A DNA stretch of 64,000 bases from Caballeronia grimmiae (GTDB lineage: Bacteria; Pseudomonadota; Gammaproteobacteria; Burkholderiales; Burkholderiaceae): NCBI RefSeq assembly GCF_000698555.1, contig NZ_JFHE01000007.1, positions 62,001 to 126,000 of the forward strand, written 5' to 3'. Under the pieces are notes generated by a model. It was not told the origin of the DNA, did no database searches, and saw only the letters and a program-made list of their open reading frames with translations. Shown piece by piece: positions 43,574 through 51,631 of this stretch. How positions within the stretch are numbered: the first letter of the stretch is position 1; every line of letters begins with the position of its first letter. Made by a program: the position numbers and the translations under genes.

Positions 43574-44517
43574 CGGTCACGCCGTCGATGGTGGGAAAGA
43601 TTGAAGAAATACAACCTGATGATCTTGATAGCCTGGCGAACGTTATTCGTCCGGTGCTGTTCAATGCCCTGAGCGCATCACAGGCGAGCGCCTTCGCTCT
43701 TCCGAATAAGGCTATGCCTACTGTCATCGTAACCAACGACCGACTTACCGGAGATGCCAAAGGTGTTTTTGAACCAAGGAAGTGGACAATCAGTATAAAC
43801 ACTGCGGCCTTCGGATCATTATTTCTGTCAAGCGGCGACGCCCAGGCCGATCGCGCCTATAAGGTTCGAAAGGACCCTATGGATTGCATTGACACTATGT
43901 ATCATGAAACCCGCCATTGTCAGCAGCACTTCTGGATTTTTGCGATGGTTCAGCAACGGCCCGCAGACTTCGAGCAAACACCCAACATTGCGCGGTGGCC
44001 GCAATCCTTTGCTGGAACTGACTCTCCCTTGACCAGCAAAGCCGCGCTAGCGGCGAAGCAACCATTACCTGATGACCAAGCCAATCTCTTGACGATCAAG
44101 CAGATGGCGGTGGGCATGTATGCGTGGCATCTTTTTTTGTTTGAAAAACAGGGAGCCTATCTCGACTATGCTAACGACGCGCGATCCATGCAAAAGGAAT
44201 ATGAGCTTGCGAAGAAACAGGCTGAGCAATTGCTTATCAATGCAGGGCCGGAAAGCACAGCAATTGACGTCGAAGATATGGCGGAAGATAGAACCGCAAT
44301 GGCATACAACTCGAAGCCTTGGGAAGATGACGCTTTCTACTGTGGCGCGGTTGCGGGTGCATATTGGAGCGATGGTCATGCGCCGGACGGCTTATTGGCT
44401 AATCAGTGCAGCCGTCAGTACGCAGCCGCTTATAACAACCGCAAGCTCAGCGCTGCCACCAACGGCAACGCTTCAGGCCCCGCCGTATCAATTCGACCAA
44501 CCGGAACGGGAAGCTAA
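43516..44517 (+). CDS. C-terminal HExxH metallopeptidase-like effector domain in the -1 frame
   Basis: The 333-codon frame has a weak TTG start with no ribosome-binding site. Upstream, the same frame is open only back to the stop at 43486-43488. Reading across, the VgrG end AEQFA joins naturally to ENIADALLEKVQWGSNYFGKG if one base is restored near 43496. The domain has HETRH (residues 130-134, HExxH zinc-protease motif) followed by CQQHFW, and a later acidic EDMAEDRTAMAY. Such HExxH-x2-QQ motifs occur in secreted peptidases. The most likely reading is a VgrG-effector fusion of about 1,330 residues broken by a 1-base loss. Confidence 0.6.
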   Translation: MLEKVQWGSNYFGKGKAELTVTPSMVGKIEEIQPDDLDSLANVIRPVLFNALSASQASAFALPNKAMPTVIVTNDRLTGDAKGVFEPRKWTISINTAAFGSLFLSSGDAQADRAYKVRKDPMDCIDTMYHETRHCQQHFWIFAMVQQRPADFEQTPNIARWPQSFAGTDSPLTSKAALAAKQPLPDDQANLLTIKQMAVGMYAWHLFLFEKQGAYLDYANDARSMQKEYELAKKQAEQLLINAGPESTAIDVEDMAEDRTAMAYNSKPWEDDAFYCGAVAGAYWSDGHAPDGLLANQCSRQYAAAYNNRKLSAATNGNASGPAVSIRPTGTGS

Positions 44518-44521
44518 ACCA

Positions 44522-45373
44522 ATGCCCGTAGAACATATTAAGCAACGCCCCCAAACACCGCTGACGGCGGAGCAAGTATCGACCCTTCTGAGGGTCGCAG
44601 AGATCGGTACGAATTGGGTGGCTGGAACGCTGTCGATTCAGCAGGTTGAAGCGACGCTCGGCAAGTTATCTCTTAGGCGCATAGGTTCAAATATAACCTT
44701 CTACTATAAAGAGGATGGCCTTATTGGTGCTTTGTTCGATTTTGGTGGGGAAAGCGATGACTCCGATAGCGGCGATAGTAGGCGCTTCCGAGTCGAACCA
44801 GTATCTTGGAAGTCTGCAACGATTCCGCGCCAAGATATCGAGCAACGGCTAAAGCTCCATCGCGTCCAGCGCGGAGAACTGATTGACGGCGTGCGCAAAG
44901 AAAACCTTATTTATGAGGTGCGCCCGATCCCCGGCCTGCGAGAAGACCCTGATGTGGTCCGGCTGAATTTGCGTCTTCCTCTACCCGACGACTCACCCTT
45001 TGACGTGCGGGCGACCCTCATTTACCGCGCCAATCCCGATGAACCGGGGCAATCGAACATCGATACCACAACGTACTTCCGTTCGATCGAAGTTATCCGC
45101 GAGTACCTTACGCCCGAAGAGCTAGAGAAACGCAACTTCGCCAAGCGCAAACAATACGGCTACATGAGGCTGCGCACCGGCATGCTGTGTCCTGAGACGG
45201 GATGGTGGGAAGGATGGGCAGCAGAAGGCCAGATTGACAAGCAGGTGGTTCGGCAAAACACGTTGTTCCCGCAAGCGGGCTTCGGGCCGAACCGTTCCGC
45301 ACCGGACGGGGCGCGATTTGTCGATGCGCAATGGATGTGGCACGGCCCATACCATGACGAAACATCGCAATAG
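44522..45373 (+). CDS. candidate T6SS immunity or effector-associated protein
   Basis: This 283-residue soluble protein starts 4 bases after the effector stop, with the spacing of an effector-immunity pair. It lacks a signal peptide and membrane helix. The C-terminal part carries RTGMLCPETGWWEG and FVDAQWMWHG, a Cys/Trp-rich pattern seen in some proteobacterial T6SS-linked immunity proteins, although the family is not firmly recognised. It could instead be an adaptor. Lower GC than the core genome suggests horizontal transfer. Confidence 0.55.
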   Translation: MPVEHIKQRPQTPLTAEQVSTLLRVAEIGTNWVAGTLSIQQVEATLGKLSLRRIGSNITFYYKEDGLIGALFDFGGESDDSDSGDSRRFRVEPVSWKSATIPRQDIEQRLKLHRVQRGELIDGVRKENLIYEVRPIPGLREDPDVVRLNLRLPLPDDSPFDVRATLIYRANPDEPGQSNIDTTTYFRSIEVIREYLTPEELEKRNFAKRKQYGYMRLRTGMLCPETGWWEGWAAEGQIDKQVVRQNTLFPQAGFGPNRSAPDGARFVDAQWMWHGPYHDETSQ

Positions 45374-45380
45374 GAGCGCC

Positions 45381-45491
45381 ATGGGCGCGGTCGCCAATAT
45401 GCTCCGGGATAATTCTTCCATCCCGCTCAATACCAAAGCCGAAAAGCGCGCGATCATAGACCCATTACCAGCGGCCCGCCTGTGGCCGTGA
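45381..45491 (+). CDS. 36-codon ORF, possible remnant
   Basis: ATG 45381 has GGAG 5 bases upstream and follows the candidate immunity gene by 7 bases. The peptide (MGAVANMLRDNSSIPLNTK ...) is not recognisable. It could be a leader, a small regulator or the stub of a lost gene. The rest of 45492-45834 holds only the hpnD promoter and leader. Confidence 0.3.
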   Translation: MGAVANMLRDNSSIPLNTKAEKRAIIDPLPAARLWP

Positions 45492-45700
45492 GGAACAGCA
45501 TATGAAGTGTTTGCTCTAGAGAGGCAGCGGGCGTCTGTGGGTGGCGTCGAACCAGGAGGCTTCCAGAACGTTCGCGCTCAGCGGGGGAGTGGCAGCGCAA
45601 TAGACCGAGACAAACACAGGCTCAACGACAATCAGAAGCCAACTCCGCGCATAACAAACCTGAAACCCTGCCAAGCAGCACCTCACCCCCCGCGAACAAT

Positions 45701-45709
45701 TGCTATACT
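45701..45709 (+). promoter_or_regulatory. extended -10 promoter of the hpnD operon
   Basis: TGC-TATACT fits an extended -10 element, 126 bases before the TTG start. The expected -35 region is weak, which is compatible with extended -10 promoters. The leader between them contains a GCCGGC/GCCGGC hairpin. Confidence 0.45.
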
Positions 45710-45834
45710 CTTTGCCGCTTCCGGCGCAGCCATTCTTGGGTGCAAGCCGGCCCACGCCGGCCATCCCGGTCGGCTCTGCGCGAACCTTCGAAACCTTAAA
45801 TCTTGCCCTTGGGGGCGCCACAGCGGAGTCCGTC

Positions 45835-46683
45835 TTGGCCGTTTCCAACATCATCGCCGACGAATCCACCACCGACGCCGCAAAGGCATCGTCGGGAAGT
45901 TCGTTCTATCTCGCAATGCGCATCCTCCCGGCTGCCCAGCGAGACGCGATGTACCAGATCTACGCCTTCTGCCGCGCCGTCGACGACATCGCCGACGAAG
46001 GCTCGCTGCCGCGACGGGAACGGGCGCTCGCACTCGAACGCTGGCGCGAAGACATCGACGCCTGCTATCGCGGCGCGCCCCCGCGCTCGCTCGAACCGCT
46101 CACCCGCCATATCCACGCGTTCCAACTCTCGCGCGACGACTTCCAGGCCGTCATCGACGGCATGGCGATGGACGCCGCCTGCGACATCGTCGCGCCCGAC
46201 GAAGCCACGCTCGACCTCTACTGCGATCGCGTCGCAAGCGCAGTCGGACGGCTATCGGTGAGAATCTTCGGGATGCACGAGGACGCCGGCCGGCGTCTCG
46301 CGCATCACCTGGGCCGTGCGCTGCAACTGACCAACATTTTGCGCGATATCGACGAAGACGCCGCCATCGGCCGCGTCTATCTCCCGCGCGAACTGCTCGC
46401 GCGCGAAGGCATCTCCACGAGCGATCCCGCCACCATCGTCGGCGATGCGCGCCTGCCGCGCGTCTGCGCCGTGCTCGCCGAACGCGCGAAAGGCCACTAC
46501 GCGCAGTCCGACATCATCATGGCCGCCTCGCCGCGCCACGAAGTGCGCGCGCCGCGCATCATGTCGGCGGCGTACCGGACCGTGCTCGACGCCAATCTCA
46601 AACGCGGCTTCGACCTGCCGCGCACGCGCGTGCGCACGCCGCGTGCGCGTCTGCTGTGGATCGTGGCGCGCAACCTCCTCTAA
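45835..46683 (+). CDS. hpnD: presqualene diphosphate synthase HpnD
   Basis: This 282-residue member of the squalene/phytoene synthase family condenses two farnesyl diphosphates into presqualene diphosphate. The first Asp-rich motif is DDIAD (50-54) inside YAFCRAVDDIADEG; the second is the ILRDIDED segment (168-175). Both bind Mg and diphosphate. GSSFYLAMRILPAAQRDAMYQIYAFC is the typical HpnD N-terminus. The TTG at 45835 is chosen because GGAG lies 6 bases upstream and it gives the family length; the frame extends to 45700 without similarity. The stop overlaps the next start (TAATG). Confidence 0.92.
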   Translation: MAVSNIIADESTTDAAKASSGSSFYLAMRILPAAQRDAMYQIYAFCRAVDDIADEGSLPRRERALALERWREDIDACYRGAPPRSLEPLTRHIHAFQLSRDDFQAVIDGMAMDAACDIVAPDEATLDLYCDRVASAVGRLSVRIFGMHEDAGRRLAHHLGRALQLTNILRDIDEDAAIGRVYLPRELLAREGISTSDPATIVGDARLPRVCAVLAERAKGHYAQSDIIMAASPRHEVRAPRIMSAAYRTVLDANLKRGFDLPRTRVRTPRARLLWIVARNLL

Positions 46684-47324
46684 TGTCCGGGCTGGTGTTC
46701 TTGGCCGGCGCCGGCCTCGCGTCCGCAGTCCTGGCGCAACGGCGCGGCGCGTGCGTCGCGGCAATCGGCTTATCCGGCACGGATTCAAAGGAACAGGTAA
46801 GCTCCCTCGCTTTCGACGACGCGGACGAGTCTGTATCGGTCGAGCCGGGCGATGAAACCGTGCTCGCCATGACGCCGGCGGTCGCCGCCATCGTGACCGT
46901 GCATTTCGCGGTCGATGTGCCGATCGCGTTCGCCGGCTCCGCGCGGCTGACGTTCTTCCTGAACGGCGCGTCGCACTGGCTCCAGGCGAGCGATGGCCGG
47001 CTCACCGCCACCATCGCCAATGCAGATCGCCTGCTCGCGACGCCGCACGAAGCCATTGCGGCGAGCGTCTGGCGCGCAGCCGCGAAGGCGATGCGCCTGC
47101 CGGAAGCGCCGATGCCGCCGTGGCAAGTCGCCGTCGAAGAGCAGGCGTCGCTCGCCGCCGTGCCGTCGCAGCAAGGCTTGCGGGCCGCGACGCGCACGCG
47201 CCGGCCCAACTTCACGCTCGCGGGCGACCGGACGGCGACCGGCCTGCCCGCGACGATCGAAGGCGCTGTCCGCTCAGGCCAACAGGCCACGGATGTGCTG
47301 ATGAACCCATCGATGGAATGCTGA
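46683..47324 (+). pseudogene. hpnE: hpnE remnant, internally deleted hydroxysqualene dehydroxylase
   Basis: Intact HpnE has about 420 residues with an N-terminal FAD Rossmann fold; this frame has only 213. Residues 1-25 (LVFLAGAGLASAVLAQRRGA) look like the Rossmann start, but roughly 200 residues that should follow are missing. The C-terminal part is recognisable (ADRLLATPHEAIAASVWR, FTLAGDRTATGLPATIEGAVRSGQQA, with the conserved GDxTATGLPATIEGA FAD segment). A further short loss is likely near residue 75. The frame is open and translationally coupled on both sides, so it may still be read, but the FAD site and catalytic core are incomplete. Confidence 0.6.
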
Positions 47325-49303
47325 TGAACGATTTATCCCTGTCGGCCGTGGGCGCGCCGGTATCGAACGCCGCGCTGGACCACGCCGTCACCGAAGCCAC
47401 CGACGCGATGCTCGCGGCGCAACATCCCGACGGCTACTGGCTGTATGAACTCGAGGCCGACGCCACGATTCCGGCGGAATACGTGCTGCTCGTCCACTAT
47501 CTCGGCGAAACCGCTGACATCGCGCTGGAAGCGAAAATCGGCCGCTATCTGCGGCGCATCCAGCTCGACGACGGCGGCTGGCCGCTCTTCACCGACGGCG
47601 CGATGGACGTGTCCGCTTCCGTGAAGGCGTACTTCGCGTTGAAGATGATCGGCGATTCCCCCGACGCCGAACACATGCAGCGCGCCCGCCGCGCGATTCT
47701 TGCCGCCGGCGGCGCGGAGAAGGCGAACGTCTTCACGCGCATCCTGCTTGCGCTGTTCGGCGTGGTGTCCTGGCGCGCGGTGCCGATGATGCCGGTCGAA
47801 ATCATGCGCCTGCCGGTGTGGTTCCCGTTCCACTTGTCGAAGGTGTCGTACTGGGCGCGCACGGTCATCGTGCCGCTGCTCGTGCTCAACGCGAAGCGCC
47901 CGAAGGCGCGCAACCCGCGCGGCGTGCGAATCGACGAAGTTTTTCGCGATTCGCCCGTCAACACGGGCATGCCGCACCGCGCAGGGCATCAGAGCCGTGG
48001 CTGGTTCGCGTTCTTCCGCGTGGTCGATTCGATCCTGCGCGCCACCGACGGCGCTTTCCCGAAGGCGGGCCGCGAACGTGCGATTGCGGAAGCCGTGCGT
48101 TTCGTCGATGAGCGTCTCAACGGCGAAGACGGCCTCGGCGCGATTTTCCCGGCGATGGCCAACTCCGTGATGATGTACGACGTGCTTGGCTATCCGCCCG
48201 AGCATCCGCATCGCGCCATCGCGCGCAAGTCGATCGACAAGCTGCTCGTCAGCGACGAATCCGAGGATGGCGAAGCGTATTGCCAGCCGTGCCTTTCGCC
48301 GGTGTGGGATACGTCGCTTGCGTCGCACGCGCTGCTCGAAACCGGCATGCCGAAGGCGCGGGCGGCGGTGGCGCGTGGTCTCGAGTGGCTGCGGCCGCTG
48401 CAGATTCTCGACGTGCGCGGCGACTGGTTCCTGCGCCGCCCGAACGTGCGGCCCGGCGGCTGGGCGTTCCAGTTCGCCAATCCGCATTACCCGGATGTCG
48501 ACGACACCGCCGTCGTCGCGATGGCGATGGAGCGCGCCGATCGCGAGAACGGCACGGCGATGTACGGCGAGGCGATCTCGCGGGCGCGCGAATGGGTCGT
48601 CGGCATGCAAAGCAGTGACGGCGGCTGGGGCGCGTTCGAGCCGGAAAACACGCAGTTCTATCTGAACAACATCCCGTTCTCGGATCACGGCGCGCTGCTC
48701 GATCCGCCGACCGTCGATGTCTCCGCCCGCTGCCTTTCGATGCTCGCGCAGCTCGGCGAGACGCCCTCCAATAGCGAGCCCGCGCGCCGCGCGCTGGAGT
48801 ACGTCGTGCGGGATCAGGAGCGCGACGGTAGCTGGTACGGGCGTTGGGGCATGAACTACATCTACGGCACGTGGTCGGCGCTGTGCGCGCTGAACGCAGC
48901 CGGCGTCGCGCCGACGGATGCCCGCGTCAAGCGCGGCGCGGAGTGGCTTATCGGCATCCAGAACGCCGACGGCGGCTGGGGCGAGGACGGCGACAGCTAC
49001 AAGCTCGACTATCGGGGCTACGAGCAGGCGTCGAGCACCGCTTCGCAGACGGCGTGGGCGCTGCTCGGGCTGATGGCGGCGGGGCTCGTCGAGCATCCGG
49101 CGGTCGCGCGGGGCATCGCCTATCTCGTGCGGACGCAGACCAAAGACGGCCTGTGGGACGAAGCCCGCTTCACGGCAACGGGCTTTCCGCGCGTCTTCTA
49201 TCTGCGATACCACGGCTATCGCAAGTTCTTCCCGCTTTGGGCGCTCGCGCGCTATCGCAACCTGACGCGCGAAGGTCAGACGCGCGTCGCGGTGGGCATG
49301 TGA
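47324..49303 (+). CDS. shc: squalene-hopene cyclase
   Basis: This 659-residue enzyme cyclises squalene to hopene and diplopterol at the membrane. The catalytic acid motif DVDDTA is at 391-396. Several QW repeats are visible (for example QLDDGGWPLF, QSSDGGWGAFEPEN, QNADGGWGEDG, QTKDGLWDE). Length and motif order are normal. The start ATG 47324 overlaps the hpnE stop (TGATG), and its stop overlaps the GTG start of hpnG, so the genes are coupled. Confidence 0.97.
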   Translation: MNDLSLSAVGAPVSNAALDHAVTEATDAMLAAQHPDGYWLYELEADATIPAEYVLLVHYLGETADIALEAKIGRYLRRIQLDDGGWPLFTDGAMDVSASVKAYFALKMIGDSPDAEHMQRARRAILAAGGAEKANVFTRILLALFGVVSWRAVPMMPVEIMRLPVWFPFHLSKVSYWARTVIVPLLVLNAKRPKARNPRGVRIDEVFRDSPVNTGMPHRAGHQSRGWFAFFRVVDSILRATDGAFPKAGRERAIAEAVRFVDERLNGEDGLGAIFPAMANSVMMYDVLGYPPEHPHRAIARKSIDKLLVSDESEDGEAYCQPCLSPVWDTSLASHALLETGMPKARAAVARGLEWLRPLQILDVRGDWFLRRPNVRPGGWAFQFANPHYPDVDDTAVVAMAMERADRENGTAMYGEAISRAREWVVGMQSSDGGWGAFEPENTQFYLNNIPFSDHGALLDPPTVDVSARCLSMLAQLGETPSNSEPARRALEYVVRDQERDGSWYGRWGMNYIYGTWSALCALNAAGVAPTDARVKRGAEWLIGIQNADGGWGEDGDSYKLDYRGYEQASSTASQTAWALLGLMAAGLVEHPAVARGIAYLVRTQTKDGLWDEARFTATGFPRVFYLRYHGYRKFFPLWALARYRNLTREGQTRVAVGM

Positions 49304-50013
49304 ACACGCCGCGCGCGCGACGGGCGGACGGCGTGCCCGTCGTCGCGGTGACGGGCATGGCGTTCGAGGCCAAAATCGTGCGCGGACGCGGCGTCGATGT
49401 CGTGTTCGCGGCGCGGTCGGACTGGCTGGAGCGCGCGTTGTCGGATGCGGTGGCGCGCGGGTGCTCGGGCATCATCAGTTTCGGAACGGCGGGCGGGCTC
49501 GCGCCGGATCTGGAGCCGGGCGCGCTCATCGTCGCGCAAAGCGTCTGCGGCCCGTTCGGCACGCTGCGGACGGATGACGCGTGGAGCGCGCGCATCGTCG
49601 AGGCGTTCGCCGGCACGCCGCTCGCGCGCATCACGCGGCGCGGCCCGATGGCGGGCGTCACCGCGCCTGTCAAAAGCGAGGCCGACAAGCGCTCGCTGCA
49701 TTCGTCGACGGGCGCGCTCGCCGTCGATATGGAATCGCATATCGCCGGGGCTATCGCGACGGCGCGCGGGCTTCCGTTCGCCGTATGCCGCGCGGTCGTC
49801 GATCCCGCATGGCGCACGCTGCCGCCCGCCGCGACCGCGGGCTTGCGCGACAATGGCACCACGGCCATCGGCCCGATTCTCCGCGAACTTGCGCGCCAGC
49901 CGTCGCAGTTAGGCGCGCTGCTCAAGCTCGCGGGCGATGCGCGCGCGGCCCGCACGACGCTCGTGCTGGCGCGGCAGGCAATGGAGACAGCAGGGGCGCT
50001 TTCCTTCGCCTAG
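49300..50013 (+). CDS. hpnG: hopanoid-associated nucleoside phosphorylase HpnG
   Basis: This 237-residue protein of the MTA/SAH nucleosidase-phosphorylase fold removes adenine from adenosylhopane to give ribosylhopane, preparing side-chain extension. It shows SFGTAGGLAPDLEPGALIVAQSV and the nucleoside-binding GALAVDMESHIAGAIA with its acidic pair. GTG 49300 overlaps the shc stop. HpnG acts after HpnH, which is encoded 11 kb away at 60525. Confidence 0.9.
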   Translation: MNTPRARRADGVPVVAVTGMAFEAKIVRGRGVDVVFAARSDWLERALSDAVARGCSGIISFGTAGGLAPDLEPGALIVAQSVCGPFGTLRTDDAWSARIVEAFAGTPLARITRRGPMAGVTAPVKSEADKRSLHSSTGALAVDMESHIAGAIATARGLPFAVCRAVVDPAWRTLPPAATAGLRDNGTTAIGPILRELARQPSQLGALLKLAGDARAARTTLVLARQAMETAGALSFA

Positions 50014-50028
50014 AGCCTTGCATTCTGC

Positions 50029-50053
50029 GGGTTAACCCTCAATTCGGTATAAT
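50029..50053 (+). promoter_or_regulatory. promoter of the thioesterase gene with palindrome
   Basis: A perfect -10 TATAAT (50048-50053) is preceded by the palindrome GGGTTAACCC (50029-50038) in the spacer, where a repressor could sit. The transcript would start about 55 bases before the thioesterase ATG. Confidence 0.5.
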
Positions 50054-50116
50054 CAGGGAAAACCCTAGGTGATGACGCGGTGGATGCGTCGCCACGGGAA
50101 CGCAAGGACAACGCAA

Positions 50117-50587
50117 ATGAATTTTCACACTCGCAAGTGGGTCAAGCCGGAAGACCTGAACCCAAACGGCACTCTGTTCGGCGGCAGCCTGCTGCGCTGG
50201 ATCGACGAAGAAGCGGCCATTTACGCCATCTCGCAACTGGGCAACCAGCGCGTCGTCACGAAGTTCATGTCGGAAATCAACTTCGTCAGTTCGGCGCGTC
50301 AGGGCGACATCATCGAACTGGGCATTACCGCTACGCACTTCGGCCGTACGTCGATCACGCTGCGCGCGGAAGTGCGCAACAAGATCACGCGCAAGAGCAT
50401 TCTGACCGTCGAGAAGATGGTTTTCGTCAATCTGAACGAGCAGGGCGAGCCGGAGCCGCATGGCCGCACGCAGATTCTTTATGCCGATGAACTGTTCGAA
50501 GCCTATCGACGCGATCAGCGCGCGGTGGAAGCGCCGACCGTTTCCAGCGACGACCTGACTCGCGAAGAAGTCGCGGAAGCGCATTGA
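50117..50587 (+). CDS. acyl-CoA thioesterase, hot-dog fold
   Basis: This 156-residue protein has the hot-dog fold typical of YciA/BACH-type thioesterases: LNPNGTLFGGSLLRWIDEEAAIYAISQLGNQRVVTKFMSEINF, with the active-site Asp in WIDEEAA, and ITATHFGRTSITLRAEVRN. It hydrolyses acyl-CoA to acid and CoA. ATG 50117 has AAGGA 8 bases upstream; the frame extends to 50069 without family similarity. It has its own promoter and is not clearly part of hopanoid synthesis. Confidence 0.9.
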   Translation: MNFHTRKWVKPEDLNPNGTLFGGSLLRWIDEEAAIYAISQLGNQRVVTKFMSEINFVSSARQGDIIELGITATHFGRTSITLRAEVRNKITRKSILTVEKMVFVNLNEQGEPEPHGRTQILYADELFEAYRRDQRAVEAPTVSSDDLTREEVAEAH

Positions 50588-50594
50588 GAAATAA

Positions 50595-50618
50595 AAACGG
50601 GCGCCTGAGCGCCCGTTT
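50595..50618. terminator. bidirectional terminator
   Basis: The arms AAACGGGCGC (50595-50604) and GCGCCCGTTT (50609-50618) form a perfect stem with a CTGA loop and A/T flanks on both sides. It separates the thioesterase gene from the convergent mlaA-like gene. Confidence 0.85.
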
Positions 50619-50635
50619 CAGTTTCACCGACAAGC

Positions 50636-51631
50636 CTACTTGTTCTCCGCCGGGTCCTCGTATTTCGGCAAACCCTGGCCTTCGCTGGAACTGGGCGATG
50701 GCGCTCCTTTACTCGTGGCCGGAGCCTGCGTCGAACTTTCCCCCGCGCCCGGCGCGGGCGACTTCGGCCCGATGCCTCCGGCCGGCGACGCCGCCGCGCC
50801 CGGATCGACATAAGTCGGCAAGCCTTGCTCGCTGCTGCCGCCGCCCGTCGCGCCCGGCGCACTCGCGCCCTCCGGCGCGCTGACGCCTTCGTCGCCGTAG
50901 TCGGGCAGTGTCGCGGACGAACCGCCGCCCGTCAGCAGATATTGGCGGCGCTGCGTGTAGGCGTCGCGCACGAACGCGTACTTGTCGAGCGCAGCCTGCG
51001 AAAGCAGGTCGGTCGCGCCCAGCAGATCGGCCCGCGCGCTCACGAAGTTCACGCCGTACAGCGGCCAGCGAATCTCCGAACCGGCGTAGCTCACCGGATT
51101 CACGCGCCAGTCGACGAGCCACGTCGTCGAATCGCGTACCGAACTCGGCCCGAGCAGCGGCAGCACGAGATACGGCCCCGACGGCATGCCGTAGTGCCCG
51201 AGCGTCAGTCCGAAGTCCTGATGATGCTTCGGCAGCCCCGCCGGCGATGCAATGTCGATCAACCCGCCGATCCCGAACACCGAGTTCATCGCGATACGCA
51301 TCAAGTCCTGCGTCGCATCGGTGATCTTCAGTTGCAGCAGGTTGTTCGCGAAGTTGCTGAAGTCGCCCAGATTCGAGAAGAAGTTGCTGACTGCCGTACG
51401 GAACGGACTCGGCGTCCAGTCGACGTAAAACTGCGCGACGGGCCGCGCGACGTACGTGTCGAGCCCGTCGTTGATCTTGAAGATGGTGCGGTTCATCGGT
51501 TCCAGCGGATCGCGCGGATTGCGATCAGGGCCGGTTGCACATCCCGTCATCAGAAGCGCGCCTGCGATGACAGCGCCCGTCGTCACCTTGCGCAGCGCGG
51601 CAGCGGCAGGCGCCGCTGAGGCCATTCTCAT
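50636..51631 (-). CDS. MlaA/VacJ family outer-membrane lipoprotein
   Basis: This 331-residue lipoprotein has lipobox MTGC at about 28-31, followed by [30 protein letters not shown], the MlaA signature, and later [28 protein letters not shown]. MlaA proteins move phospholipids from the outer leaflet with porins. A Pro/Ser/Gly-rich tail of about 90 residues has two copies of QGLP-YxDP. Its start overlaps the hpnN stop by 4 bases, so it probably works with the hopanoid transporter HpnN in envelope lipid movement. Confidence 0.9.
   Translation of the reverse strand: MRMASAAPAAAALRKVTTGAVIAGALLMTGCATGPDRNPRDPLEPMNRTIFKINDGLDTYVARPVAQFYVDWTPSPFRTAVSNFFSNLGDFSNFANNLLQLKITDATQDLMRIAMNSVFGIGGLIDIASPAGLPKHHQDFGLTLGHYGMPSGPYLVLPLLGPSSVRDSTTWLVDWRVNPVSYAGSEIRWPLYGVNFVSARADLLGATDLLSQAALDKYAFVRDAYTQRRQYLLTGGGSSATLPDYGDEGVSAPEGASAPGATGGGSSEQGLPTYVDPGAAASPAGGIGPKSPAPGAGESSTQAPATSKGAPSPSSSEGQGLPKYEDPAENK

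Noticed and set aside
47333..49213. 626-codon minus-strand frame over shc
   Set aside because: Antisense shadow of squalene-hopene cyclase with low-complexity composition.
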